A stretch of DNA of 64,000 nucleotides from Linum tenue (GCA_946122785.1 CAMGYJ010000002.1:37390495-37454494); one strand, 5' to 3'. Counted from the first letter of the stretch, positions 1 to 10,170 are shown. Notes: generated by a model not told the origin, from the letters alone. Numbers and translations are program-made.

Positions 1-34
1 GTAATTAACGGTCTATCAAACTCCCCCACACTTA
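1..34 (-). repeat. Head of outer 3' LTR plus polypurine tract
   Basis: Positions 1-18 match the end of the 11234-12606 LTR (plus-strand GTAATTAACGGTCTATCA). Positions 19-34, read on minus, give a G-rich tract (AAGTGTGGGGGAGTT) abutting TGATAGACC, which is the PPT/LTR junction expected for plus-strand priming. The inner element has the same junction at 3038/3039. Confidence 0.8.
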
Positions 35-1697
35 ATCGTTTGCTTGTCCCCAAGCAAACCAAGTCAGACACAAGGTAAGCTCACATATTTCAATCAACCA
101 ACATTGGGCACAAGTCATAAAGGCACAGAACACGCGAATCGTACTGGTTTTCAAACATCAACACCTGAACAACTTCAATAGCAACCTGGACAACCACCAC
201 AAAGGACATTCGAGTGCAGCAAAATCGAGTAAAGGAAGAGTCTCCCTTCTGTTCACCAACCAACCTAGACTTGACTCAACCACTTACTCAAAACAGGCAC
301 CTCATGCATCCAACTCAAGACATCAGAATAGAGACCGAGCAATCTAGGTCCTCACCGGGGTACAAGAGTATATAGAATATGAAAATAAATCACTCACTCT
401 CGACCAGTGGGGTCAGGACAATTTGATGCGAAAAATGCGCATGCTATTTCTCTCAATCCCTAACATCTCTTCACCATGATGGCAGCCTCTAAATGCTAGA
501 GTTCACATATGGTGTGTCACCACTAACTAATCCGGAGGTCTTAGACACAGGTTCAAATGACTGGCTAGGGTCTTGGACATGGGGAAAAGGCTCTTTAGGT
601 GGTGGAAGTATTCATAGCACAAGGTTCCACAATTCCAAACCCACACAATCACAGTCAAACAAACCATTATTTCCTTTCTGCTATTCTGCATTACTCAATA
701 TCTCAAGAGCACAAAAGCGAAGGAGGTATAAATGTTAGCATTTCCAAGCAGACTTCTAAGAAACACTACTTACTGGGCATTATTCAGATTTTTGGTAGTG
801 GCTCTCTTTTGCTTTCAATTTTTCTTTGTTTTTCTTTCATTTTATTTTCATTTCTTAAGAGAGCCACCACTTCTGCATATATTTCAAACACATGCCCAAC
901 TTTTAAGCACTACCTCCAACACTCACATTAAATTTAGCAGAAACAGCAGAGACTATGTAAAAACCACTCTGTGGAACCTTCTAAAAGATGCAAAAGGATG
1001 ATTTTTTCCTTGTAGACCGAAAGAAGGGATAACACACGGCTCAAAGGGGCTGACTAGGGGATATGACACATCAGGACAGTCAATTTGGTCGTGGGCTAAT
1101 CCTATGCCCCCATCATCTTAGCTAGTGACAACGTGAATGCTACACATCATGGAAGAGGGATCTATCGCACAAGAAAGAAACGAGCAGGCTCAAATCTCAC
1201 ATGGCTACCTATATGCTCTATCTCACATTATGATACCCTGAACTAGATGCATAAACGACTGTCAAGAACAAATGATCAATCCAAGTCACAGTTGGTAAGC
1301 AAACAGTTGGAAAATTGAACCCCTACATAATTCTACTGCAGGTCTCAGTCCTCATCATAGGTTGTCCTAGTCACAATCAAGCTGTCATGCATCAATCCGA
1401 AAACCATTCAATTCATCAATCAAAACACAGTGCCAATATGATCAAACAGCAGTACTTGGAGCCCTCAAATCGTAAGATTCAGACAGCGGACTAGGCTCCA
1501 AGCACTCAAATATAGATTCCAACCGATACAAAACACCCCCACACTTAAGCACGACATTGCCCTCAATGGAGTAGAGGGAGAGATAAAGGGAACGATGTTA
1601 CCGGATTGAAATACTGCTGGGGGACTGGAAGTGGACCAGTCAGAGAGAAACAAACGGGAAGATGGACAGTTCTGCACGAATCGAACACCAAGAACAC
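35..1697 (-). other. Outer element, long noncoding 3' tail
   Basis: No convincing coding sequence is seen over about 1.66 kb. The stretch parallels the inner element's tail at 3054-4235. Both start with a 'cgtttgcttgtccccaagc' motif next to the PPT, both have a T-rich block in mid-tail (about 770-870 here, 3340-3420 there), and both share the 'acttggagccctcaaat' block (about 1455 and 3884) and the block annotated at 1535-1645. Only the 5-bp target duplication AACAC at 1693-1697 belongs to the inner insertion event. Confidence 0.6.
1535..1645 (-). repeat. Family-conserved noncoding block, copy 1
   Basis: Read on minus, this block contains a 'gactggtcc...ccagtcccc' stretch, 'ggtaacatcgttccc', then 'ctccattgagggcaatgtcg' and 'gcttaagtgtgggggtg'. 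The same ordered words occur at about 3960-4082 (minus) and 63868-63960 (plus). The last word repeats the purine tract found at the 3' LTR junction, so it looks like an internal PPT-like site. Function is not known; conservation between copies with unrelated ORFs is what is seen. Confidence 0.65.
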
Positions 1698-3038
1698 TGA
1701 CTCACTCCTACTGTCACCCTAGAAAATGGCCAAGTATAACCACTTCCTAAAGCGTAGTATAGCGGGTCGGGTTTTAATGTCAACCCGGGTCCTAGATGTG
1801 ATGACTACTCGGTGAATTCTTGTTACTTAGCAGTGAACTTTTAGTGAAGCTCAAGCAAACAAAACACAGAGCAAGTAAACGGTTTGTTGTCAAGTCAAGA
1901 GAGGTCACCCGGATATGGTTTCCCCCTAGACTGCAGTTAAGTCGGATTGCAATTTGCCAAGTTCAGTTTTCATGAAAGTTATACTGCGGAAGGTTCTCAA
2001 TTAGCCTGAAGTCTCGACTAAAGGTCTCCAGACCCTCTCAATCTGAGTCTCTAGCGGGCGACTAACCTCCACCTGAGTAAACAGATTGAGGCCCTAATGA
2101 ACCAAACCTCCACTACCGAATTGACTTCGGTACAGAATAGCGAATTGGCCCCTCGACTAAAGTCACCAATTCGCCACCTTCGATTAAGGGTACTCTATCA
2201 ACCTAGGCAGATATTCTCATTCCAGGTCAAAGCAGAAACAACAGGAATTTGATCAGGATTCAAGTCATTCAATCATTCAAACCTCAATCGAATATAATCA
2301 ATTCACAAACACTGTACTTGGGTTCATACAATCAGACCTAGCATACAAATCTAGGGTTCTCCATACCCAGATGAATGGGGAAACTACTCCATAGAGAAAG
2401 AAGCAAAAGCAGATTCAGACACGGAAATCATACTGTGAAGTTGGATTCCTGCTTCTGGACGTTTAATCGCACTTCTCCAAGCTCAAGACGGGCTCCAATG
2501 GTGTTGAAGATCGATCTATGGCGCTTGAGAACTCTGGTTCGACGCTTTCTCTCTCTAGGTATCGGTTTCTCTCTCAAAAACTCGGAACCCTTTGAAAATT
2601 TGCCTTCTTCCTCTTTTATCAGCTGCCTGGTCGCGATACCCGGTCAAAATACCCGGTCGGGTATTTTATGGTTCGACCGGGTATTGTGAAACGCACCGTT
2701 CCACTAAAGGCGAAAATCCCCGGTCTACCACCAAAATCCCCGATCGGGGATTTAAGGCCTTCGCCCGGGCCCCCTTCTGTTTCTCACGGGTGCCAAAAAC
2801 GATAAATACCCGGTCGGGTATTTTGCCATCCGACCGGGTATTTTCCTCCTGCAGCCCCCTTAGTCCCAACTCGGCTCCTTTCGACCCAGAACTCGTTTCT
2901 CCGCCTCGATTCCAACGCCGGGACCTGAAATATGACACAAACACACAACCTGGCGTAAAATCGGCTTAAAACACGAGATTCCTCAGCACAAACGGCTCCA
3001 GAATAGGGGTGAAAATATGTATAATTATCGGTCTATCA
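1698..3038 (-). repeat. 3' LTR of inner element (1341 bp)
   Basis: Near-identical to 7276-8616, with exactly equal length. The plus-strand ends are TGACTCACTCC at 1698 and ...GGTCTATCA at 3038; in element sense the LTR runs TGATAGACC...GAGTCA. The U3-side part (about 2640-2850) holds nested palindromes built on CCCGGTCGGG and CCCCGATCGGGG. Confidence 0.95.
2640..2850 (-). repeat. Palindromic iteron array in the U3 of the inner LTR
   Basis: Several self-complementary or mutually inverted units occur within about 210 bp: TACCCGGTCGGGTA twice, CGACCGGGTATT twice and CCCCGATCGGGG once. The same array recurs in the other LTR at 8216-8428, where one unit reads CCCCGACCGGGG. The array lies about 190-400 bp from the U3 end. 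The related outer LTR has a palindrome array in the equivalent place but with a different core. Factor binding or hairpin formation is inference. Confidence 0.7.
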
Positions 3039-3053
3039 AACTCCCCCACACTT
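3039..3053 (-). promoter_or_regulatory. Polypurine tract of inner element
   Basis: On minus the sequence AAGTGTGGGGGAGTT directly precedes the 3' LTR start TGATAGACC. Its position and purine richness are those of the plus-strand primer of LTR retrotransposons. Confidence 0.85.
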
Positions 3054-4235
3054 AACCGTTTGCTTGTCCCCAAGCAAACCTAACTCAAACCAATGCAACT
3101 CTCCAGACCTCTATAGCAACAAACAACCTCGATCGTAGGTAGAGGACTTCCTAGATCATTTAGCAACTTACGAGGTCAACCGACGCACAAGTCATCTCAT
3201 AACTTCTTCGGCGAGAGCACTAGTCTCGAGTCAGCATCATGGCAAATAGTGAACAGAGGACAAATGAATCGTGGATGAGGGGACTCTCAAAAACAAAAGA
3301 TCATGGACTCACATTTTTCAAGGTGCTCGATTTTCTTCTTAAAGATGGTTGGAACCCCTTTTCTTCCTTCTTTTTACTTGTTTTTCTGTTTTTCTCTTTT
3401 CCTTTTTTTCACGGGTTCCAACCTGTTTCTGCAGAAAATGAGGGCTCCCACCTAGCAAAGGTTTTGCGGGAGCCCGGCTCTTACCGGCCATGCCAGGAGC
3501 GGGTGTCTCGAGCCTCGTGCGGGGGAAAGACATGTAAGGGGGCTGGAGGTAGTAGGTGGAAATTGGGAACGGATTCCCGTCTCCCCTTACATACTTTCAC
3601 CCTATTCGCACGGGAGACGTTATTTCAAAGCACATTTCGAGCACCTGTTACATTCAAAACATGACACAAGAGTCCATGACAGGCAGAGAGTCCACAATAC
3701 CACACAATTCAAGGGTCCTAAGATCACTAATTCACTCAATCAACCAACACAATATGAAGAAGAAATGAGACTTCTTAAATGCATCAACATCCTCCATAGT
3801 GCTACACTACCTCCCTAGGTTGCAAATCACTACAGAGACTGTCAATTCAAAGCATACTGAGCAGGCAATTGCAGGGAACACATACTTGGAGCCCTCAAAT
3901 TTAAAAATTTGGACAGTGGACTAGGCTCCAAGCACACAAACAGATCTAATGCAGTCAAAAGATAAACATCAACTCCCCCACACTTAAGATCGACATTGCC
4001 CTCAATGGAGAAGAGGGAAGGAAAGGGGAACGATGTTACCGGTAGGCACGGACTGCAGAGGACTGGAAATGGACCAGTCGGGAACAAAGCACAGCTCAAG
4101 GGGAACAGAAGAGCTCAACCAGAATATGTTAGGGCCGATGTCAGCCCAATAAGACATCATCCAGAACAAATGAAACAAACCAAAACAAAACCAAATCGCA
4201 ATCCGACTCGAAACATAAGAAAGAAAGTCAAACCG
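3054..4235 (-). other. Inner element, noncoding 3' tail
   Basis: About 1.2 kb between the end of the protease ORF and the PPT, without believable coding sequence. It contains a T-rich block near 3340-3420, the 'acttggagccctcaaat' motif near 3884, the conserved block at 3960-4082 and the hairpin motif at 4236-4273. In an autonomous Athila element this space would follow RT and integrase. Confidence 0.65.
3960..4082 (-). repeat. Family-conserved noncoding block, copy 2
   Basis: Same ordered words as at 1535-1645 and 63868-63960: the ctccattgagggcaatgtcg motif, ggtaacatcgttcccc, and a gactggtcc/ggaccagtc stretch. Here the purine word reads cttaagtgtgggggag on minus, almost identical to the true PPT about 940 bp further on. 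Confidence 0.65.
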
Positions 4236-4273
4236 TGGTGGGGTTGCCTCCCCACAAGCGCTTCTTTACCGTC
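4236..4273 (-). repeat. 38-bp conserved tail motif with hairpin
   Basis: Just downstream of the protease ORF stop. On minus it begins GACGGTAAAGAAGCGCTTGT and contains the inverted repeat GTGGGG-AGGCAA-CCCCAC. An identical 38-bp copy lies at 63736-63773 on plus, just after the ORF of the right-edge element. Identity between elements with unrelated ORFs suggests selection on RNA or DNA function, or recent template exchange. Confidence 0.75.
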
Positions 4274-4300
4274 TTTTAGCTGGACGCCCATGGTGGATAC

Positions 4301-5839
4301 TCAGGGAAGTGCAGGAACAGGTGCCTCCAAGAGCGGATCCACATCGCTCTTGAGGTACAGCTTCAGGTGGTGACCGTGCACCCGACGGTTGCAACCACCA
4401 GCAGAAGTCAGCTCGACCTGGCCATCCGGCAAGATGCAGGCGAGTGAGTACTCGGATGGCCAGGGTGGTCGTGGTGCGGGGGGTGGGACCAGCTCATAGT
4501 GGTCTCCACTCTTCTTCCGTGCAGGCTGAGCCACTTGCGGCTTCGGCCGCCACTCCTCCTTGAGCTTTTTGTTCGAAGGCGAGGCTGGATGGAGTGGCGG
4601 CGGAGGAATGATAGGCGGGTCCTGCAAAATGAGAGGTGCAGAAGGATACACGACAGGCTCGTGTATCTGGTCAGAAATAGCATGCACAGGCGATACAGAA
4701 ATCATAGCACAATGATCAGACTCAGTCACAGGAAAAACAGCCTGTTCATTTCCAGCACGCAAGATCAGTTTACCATCATGCACATCAATCAGTGCCTTGG
4801 CGGTGGCAAGAAATGGTCTACCTAGAATCAAAGGCACATCCACATCATCATTTATATCCAGAATAACAAAATCAACAGGATATGTGAATGCACCCACATT
4901 AACAAGCAAATCTTCTATGATACCCCTAGGATGCACCACAGAACGATCAGCTAGCTGAATGCTCATCCTAGTAGGGCTAAGTTCACCTAGGTCTAGCTTT
5001 TTGAACAATTTGTATGGCATGACATTAATGCTAGCGCCTAGGTCCGCCAAGGACTTTCCTACATGCATGCTGCCAATAGTAAGAGGGATAGTAAAACTCC
5101 CTGGGTCCTTGCGCTTTTCGGGCAGCTTGTTCTGCAGGATGGCAGAACATTCCTCGCTCAGCAGCACTGTCGAGAGATCCCCAAGTTTCTTCTTGTTGGT
5201 GCAGAGATCTTTCATGAACTTAGCGTACTTGGGCATCTTCGACAGTGCCTCCACAAATGGTATGCTGATGTTGAGCTGCTTCAACATTGCCATAAAATTG
5301 GCAAACTCAGTCTCCAGCTTGTCCTTGTGAAGGCGAGTGGGGAAGGGAAGCTGGGGTACGTACTCCTTCACCACTGGTTGTGGCTTGGGAGCAGGGCCTT
5401 CCTTCTCCACCCGCACTTCTGCATCACCGGCTGGAAGTGCTGAAGCAGGTAATGGTTCCTCCTGCCTGGTCGGGGCAGGATCAGCTGATGTAGGCCTGCC
5501 GCCCAGGGTGAAAATGGCATGTGCGGTCTCGTGCGGGTCCCGTGGATTGGGGATGGTGGTGGCAGGTAGAGTCCCCGGGGCCCGAGCAGTAAGCTGGCGC
5601 GCTAGGACACCGACTTGGTGCTGTAGATCTTGCAAAATAGCACCCTGGTTCCTCTGCCCTGCCTCCAAAGAAGCTATGCTCTGGTCCACCCTTGCGAAAT
5701 TCGCCTGGATGGTGGTCATGAATGTCGCCAAAATGTTCTTCAGATCAGCCATCTGATTATCGGGAGCTGCGGCTGCTGGAGGCTGAGCAAACTGGCCCTG
5801 GGGCTGCTGGAATGGCTGCCCTTGCCTAGGCTGGTAGGG
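4301..5839 (-). CDS. Retrotransposon protease region continuing the gag frame (Athila-type)
   Basis: This is the same reading frame as gag, separated from it by one UAG codon (5840-5842). The first in-frame ATG is at 5752 (483 codons from there), so expression would need either re-initiation or readthrough. The middle holds the retropepsin-like domain: a DLGAS catalytic motif, then INVMPYKLF, DRSVVHPRGIIED and LILGRPFLAT. Athila-group proteases usually have DLGA rather than DTGA. A proline-rich linker follows. The last ~30 residues (..VHGHHLKLYL..) resemble the extreme C-terminus of gypsy integrases (VNGHRLKPY type), which would be the scar of an internal deletion of RT to integrase; that part is inference. 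The domain would mature Gag in virus-like particles. Confidence 0.8.
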   Translation of the reverse strand, partial: PYQPRQGQPFQQPQGQFAQPPAAAAPDNQMADLKNILATFMTTIQANFARVDQSIASLEAGQRNQGAILQDLQHQVGVLARQLTARAPGTLPATTIPNPRDPHETAHAIFTLGGRPTSADPAPTRQEEPLPASALPAGDAEVRVEKEGPAPKPQPVVKEYVPQLPFPTRLHKDKLETEFANFMAMLKQLNISIPFVEALSKMPKYAKFMKDLCTNKKKLGDLSTVLLSEECSAILQNKLPEKRKDPGSFTIPLTIGSMHVGKSLADLGASINVMPYKLFKKLDLGELSPTRMSIQLADRSVVHPRGIIEDLLVNVGAFTYPVDFVILDINDDVDVPLILGRPFLATAKALIDVHDGKLILRAGNEQAVFPVTESDHCAMISVSPVHAISDQIHEPVVYPSAPLILQDPPIIPPPPLHPASPSNKKLKEEWRPKPQVAQPARKKSGDHYELVPPPAPRPPWPSEYSLACILPDGQVELTSAGGCNRRVHGHHLKLYLKSDVDPLLEAPVPALP

Positions 5840-7126
5840 CTACTGCTGTGGTGGTGGCCCTTGCCTATTCTGGTAGGGCTGCCTCTGCTGAAAACCACCT
5901 GCTGGTGCTGGGAAACCAGGTGGTTTGTTGGTGTTGCTGCTCCAGGCAAAGTTGGGATGCTGGCGCCATCCCTCATTATATGTATTGCTGTATGGGTCGA
6001 AGCGCCGAGCATTGGCGATGAAGGCCACCTGCTCTTGGGGAGTAGAGGACTCCCGCATAGCCTGACAGTCCTCCACCAGATGGTTTGGACTCTCACACCA
6101 CTGGCACTGAGCTACTGGAGGCGCAGCTACACCTCGGCCCGGAAGGAGACTGTTAGGCTGCTTCAGGGTCTGCACCAACTCAGCCACCTGCTGCTCTAAC
6201 CCGGATCTGGCCTCCATAGCATGCACACCACGGTCCCGGGAGTGCCTGCCTCTGCTGCTCTGCCCCCAGGAATGATCGCGGGCAGCCAAAGTACTGATCA
6301 TCTGGTTCAGCTCGGGTGGAGTCTTAGTAAGGATATCCCCTCCTGGGCATAGAGACTCGATCACCCTCTGGCTGTCTGGGGTGATGGCACTGTAGAAGTT
6401 CCCCACTGTGAAAGCATCGCTGAAACCGTGATGGGGACACTGCCAGAAGTATCCCATGTACCGCTCCCATGCATCACGAAGTGACTCATCTGGCTCTTGG
6501 CGGAAGTGAGTGATCTCCCGCTGGATCTCCGTGGTCTTCGATGCCGGATAATACCGGTGCACGAACTTGTCAGCCAGATCGTCCCAAGAGGTGATGGACA
6601 ATGGGGGCTGGGTCTCCAACCACTTCTTAGCATTCCCCGCCAGAGAATGGGGGAAGAGGTGAAGGCGGATTGCATCATCCGGAACACCATTCAGCTTGAA
6701 ACCGTTTGTCAGCTGCAGAAAACGGGAAAGGTGTGCCCGGGCTTCCTCATCCTTCAAGCCATGGAACTGGATAGAGGATGTGATGAGCTGAATCCAGCCT
6801 GGCTTGATCTCGAAGTTATTTGCTGGGATGGGCGGATAGAGGATGACCGGGCGAATGTCAGCAATCCGTGGAGTGTAGTAGTACTCCAAGGTGGGACCCG
6901 GCGGTGGTGGTGGATGCTGATTCACCGGGGGAACCTGTCGAGCATTCCCCGGTTGTGGGATGTCTTCGCCCTCCATCTCGTACTCTTCCTCAGAATCGCT
7001 GGTCAAGTGGCCGTCTATGCGCTCTCCCGTAACCAGTCTAGCTCGCTGCTGTCTCCTAAGTTGGCGGCAAGTGCGTTCAAGCTCTGGATCCAACGGCAGT
7101 AAACCTCCTGACTGGCTACGGGTCAT
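5840..7126 (-). CDS. Retrotransposon Gag (Athila/gypsy type)
   Basis: Open frame of 428 codons starting MTRSQSGG. Residues 1-100 are acidic then proline-rich. The central retrotransposon gag domain follows (about residues 110-270, with the typical AxxWL, SWDDLADKF and YYPxSK words). Then comes a CCHC zinc knuckle (CQWCESPNHLVEDC) and a glutamine/proline-rich tail. Gag packages the element RNA into particles in the cytoplasm. The frame ends in UAG (...PPPQQ stop PYQPRQG...), after which the same low-complexity tail and the protease follow without shift; CAG to UAG by one C-to-T change is the simplest reading. The start was chosen because it follows the conserved leader after the primer site. 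In this young element the ORF is otherwise undamaged. Confidence 0.85.
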   Translation of the reverse strand: MTRSQSGGLLPLDPELERTCRQLRRQQRARLVTGERIDGHLTSDSEEEYEMEGEDIPQPGNARQVPPVNQHPPPPPGPTLEYYYTPRIADIRPVILYPPIPANNFEIKPGWIQLITSSIQFHGLKDEEARAHLSRFLQLTNGFKLNGVPDDAIRLHLFPHSLAGNAKKWLETQPPLSITSWDDLADKFVHRYYPASKTTEIQREITHFRQEPDESLRDAWERYMGYFWQCPHHGFSDAFTVGNFYSAITPDSQRVIESLCPGGDILTKTPPELNQMISTLAARDHSWGQSSRGRHSRDRGVHAMEARSGLEQQVAELVQTLKQPNSLLPGRGVAAPPVAQCQWCESPNHLVEDCQAMRESSTPQEQVAFIANARRFDPYSNTYNEGWRQHPNFAWSSNTNKPPGFPAPAGGFQQRQPYQNRQGPPPQQ

Positions 7127-7252
7127 GCACTACCTGCACACACTCAAGTAAGCAAACCCGTGAAGGCACAAGTGGGACAAAGCAAAAACTCAATGCAAAA
7201 AAATGAAAATGCTAAAGTAACAGAAATCACTTTTCTTCAACAACCTAGCCGT

Positions 7253-7269
7253 CCCCGGCAACGGCGCCA
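7253..7269 (-). promoter_or_regulatory. Primer-binding site complementary to tRNA-Asp
   Basis: On minus, TGGCGCCGTTGCCGGGG starts six bases after the end of the 5' LTR. It is complementary to the 3' end of plant tRNA-Asp(GTC), CCCCGGCAACGGCGCCA, as in Athila elements. The right-edge element has the same site and the same spacing at 62360-62376. Confidence 0.9.
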
Positions 7270-7275
7270 AAAACT

Positions 7276-8616
7276 TGACTCACTCCTACTGTCACCCTAG
7301 AAAATGGCCAAGTATAACCACTTCCTAAAGCGTAGTATAGCGGGTCGGGTTTTAATGTCAACCCGGGTCCTAGATGTGATGACTACTCGGTGAATTCTTG
7401 TTACTTAGCAGTGAACTTTTAGTGAAGCTCAAGCAAACAAAACACAGAGCAAGTAAACGGTTTGTTGTCAAGTCAAGAGAGGTCACCCGGATATGGTTTC
7501 CCCCTAGACTGCAGTTAAGTCGGATTGCAATTTGCCAAGTTCAGTTTTCATGAAAGTTATACTGCGGAAGGTTCTCAATTAGCCTGAAGTCTCGACTAAA
7601 GGTCTCCAGACCCTCTCAATCTGAGTCTCTAGCGGGCGACTAACCTCCACCGGAGTAAACAGATTGAGGCCCTAATGAACCAAACCTCCACTACCGAATT
7701 GACTTCGGTACAGAATAGCGAATTGGCCCCTCGACTAAAGTCACCAATTCGCCACCTTCGATTAAGGGTACTCTATCAACCTAGGCAGATATTCTCATTC
7801 CAGGTCAAAGCAGAAACAACAGGAATTTGATCAGGATTCAAGTCATTCAATCATTCAAACCTCAATCGAATATAATCAATTCACAAACACTGTACTTGGG
7901 TTCATACAATCAGACCTAGCATACAAATCTAGGGTTCTCCATACCCAGATGAATGGGGAAACTACTCCATAGAGAAAGAAGCAAAAGCAGATTCAGACAC
8001 GGAAATCATACTGTGAAGTTGGATTCCTGCTTCTGGACGTTTAATCGCACTTCTCCAAGCTCAAGACGGGCTCCAATGGTGTTGAAGATCGATCTATGGC
8101 GCTTGAGAACTCTGGTTTGACGCTTTCTCTCTCTAGGTATCGGTTTCTCTCTCAAAAACTCGGAACCCTTTGAAAATTTGCCTTCTTCCTCTTTTATCAG
8201 CTGCCTGGTCGCGATACCCGGTCAAAATACCCGGTCGGGTATTTTATGGTTCGACCGGGTATTGTGAAACGCACCGTTCCACTAAAGGCGAAAATCCCCG
8301 GTCTACCACCAAAATCCCCGACCGGGGATTTAAGGCCTTCGCCCGGGCCCCCTTCTGTTTCTCACGGGTGCAAAAAACGATAAATACCCGGTCGGGTATT
8401 TTGCCATCCGACCGGGTATTTTCCTCCTGCAACCCCCTTAGTCCCAACTCGGCTCCTTTCGACCCAGAACTCGTTTCTCCGCCTCGATTCCAACGCCGGG
8501 ACCTGAAATATGACACAAACACACAACCTGGCGTAAAATCGGCTTAAAACACGAGATTCCTCAGCACAAACGGCTCCAGAATAGGGGTGAAAATATGTAT
8601 AATTATCGGTCTATCA
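7276..8616 (-). repeat. 5' LTR of inner element (1341 bp)
   Basis: Pairs with 1698-3038. Five differences seen by eye: caccGgag/caccTgag, ggttTgacg/ggttCgacg, ccgaCcggg/ccgaTcggg, gtgcAaaa/gtgcCaaa and tgcaAcccc/tgcaGcccc. Promoter and start site should lie in this copy; I did not find an unambiguous TATA box. Confidence 0.95.
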
Positions 8617-8797
8617 AACACACTAGCACACTTTGCGTTAGGGATAAGTGTTAGCCCAGATGGCTACAAAATAAACAATCCACCAAAGAGAAACAAAAAC
8701 AAAAAACAAACGACACTAAGTTCAAGCTCCTCACACATGGAGCAAACACACAAAAGTCCAAAATGAAAAACACACTGAGATGGGCAACGAGTACAGC

Positions 8798-10170
8798 CTA
8801 CTCGTCGCCAAGGTTATCGATGTCATCCATGAAGGCGTCATCACCATCAGCTACATCATCACCATCAGCTGGGGGAGGTGGAAGTGGAGAGTCCTCCCAG
8901 GGAGTCCTCCAGACGGGCTGCTCGCCCGGCAGCAGCTGGAGCAGGTGCTGCTGGACCTCCTGCATGCGCCTAGATCGAGCCTTCTCTCGCTCGATATGAG
9001 CCAAAGTTACCCCCTGCTGGGTCGCCATCATGTCCAGGCGCTCATCATAAGCAGCCATCCTGTGCTAGTACTCGGCCTGGTGAGCCGCGTACTGCTGCCG
9101 GAACTGGAGCTGCTGGTCAAGGATCTGCTGGTTCTGGAGACGCAGCTGCTCGAACTGGTAGGCGAAGTAGTCCTGCCTGGGGAAAGCGGAGCTGCCACCC
9201 CAGTACTCGAAGGTGGTGGGGCGGGGGGCAGCAGCATCCACCTCCTCGGGCTCCACCTCCTCATCAGCCGCACCCTCGGGAACCTCCGGCTGGACCTCCT
9301 CTGGGATCTGGGGTTGTGGAAACCCCTCGATCCACTTAACACCTCGCTCTTCCCGAAGCAGGTGCATCTTACTGATTGTAAACTCGCCAAAGGCACTGGT
9401 GTCGCCCTGCTCTGTGCACCCCTGCAGGGAGATCTCGAAGTAGGACGCCAGGCGGGTGATGAGGGGGTGCAGTGGAGTTTCTTAAGCTCGGAAGCACTCT
9501 TGTCGAAGGTCCTCGCCAACACCGAGCCCAAGTAGAGAGGATGATCCCTCTAGCACATAGACTGAATGAGGTACATGGCTCGCTTGGTGATGGCGCTGGC
9601 ACTGTCCGAGGCCGGAGTGTAAAACTTGGCCAGCATGTGGTGGAGGATGCGGTTGTCGAGCTGCAATGTGCTGGCCTTCGTCTTCCCCGCCAAGAAGGGA
9701 TGCTGGCCTGGCGGAGCGAGGCGGGTGTACAGCGTCTGGAAGTTCACCCCCTCTGGCTCGTGAAGCTCGGTGATGTAGTTCCTGTCATCGACCAGGCCGA
9801 GGCCAAGGGCGGTCGCCAGCTCCTGGTAGCTCCTGGATCGGGGTGCACCGCCGAGCCTGAACTGGACGGCTGCTCCGTCCTTCCAATCGTCCGTGTCTGC
9901 ATGCTTGAAGGTCGTGTAGAACTCAAGTAGGAGCTCGTGGTAGACCTTCTCTCGAATTTGGAGGAGGCGGCGCCAGGGGCGGTTGATGGCTATGGCAGAG
10001 AAGTGCTCGTAGCAGTTCAGCTTCTCCAACTCGCGCTTGGACCAGCAATGATGCTGCCCAAATTTGCAGGCCAGGACGCTCTTAAAACGATCCTGGTGGG
10101 GCCCCCTTTTCAAATCTTGAATAAACGGGTGCCTGAGGTTGGGCTTCGTCATCGTCCTGCAAAAGAACAA
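8798..10170 (-). pseudogene. ATHILA ORF1-type protein gene, broken
   Basis: The first part (9550-10170, 206 codons) reads through words typical of the ATHILA ORF-1 family, such as INRPWRRLL, LEFYTTF, FRLGG and a long helical segment. It is stopped by UAG at 9550-9552. Homologous reading continues past it (LYLGSVLARTF, then LASYFEI in another frame near 9430), then an acidic EVEPEEVDAAA stretch, a glutamine-rich coiled-coil-like stretch (about 9065-9190), another stop near 9062 and a C-terminal acidic tail ending at 8798. At least two stops and one frameshift make it a pseudogene. The function of this family is unknown; it is plant-specific and associated with Athila elements. A TTTTGCAG sequence just before the first ATG looks like a splice acceptor, so the ORF may be expressed from a spliced leader. 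Confidence 0.7.

Larger units (their letters stand above)
1698..8616 (-). mobile_element. Inner Athila-like LTR element encoding only gag and protease (TR-GAG-like)
   Basis: Complete element of 6919 bp with two 1341-bp LTRs (TG...CA), target duplication AACAC at 1693-1697 and 8617-8621, a tRNA-Asp primer site, gag plus protease in one frame, a noncoding tail and a polypurine tract. Reverse transcriptase, RNase H and integrase are absent. That fits the non-autonomous TR-GAG type, which must be mobilised in trans. The LTRs differ at only about five positions by eye, so insertion is recent: roughly 0.14 million years if one assumes 1.3e-8 substitutions per site per year. It is inserted in the outer Athila-like element in the same orientation. 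Confidence 0.92.

Noticed and set aside
493..1001. Overlapping plus-strand ORFs of 81-110 codons
   Set aside because: They lie in the noncoding tail of the outer Athila element, are low in complexity and show no motif.
2375..2969. ORFs in the LTR, repeated at 8170-8547
   Set aside because: They are duplicated only because the LTR is duplicated, and their peptides come from palindromic repeats.
4499..6199. Long plus-strand ORFs opposite gag-protease
   Set aside because: Antisense shadows of the GC-rich minus coding region.
8780..9535. 251-codon plus-strand ORF
   Set aside because: Antisense to the ATHILA ORF1-type pseudogene, which has recognisable family words on minus.
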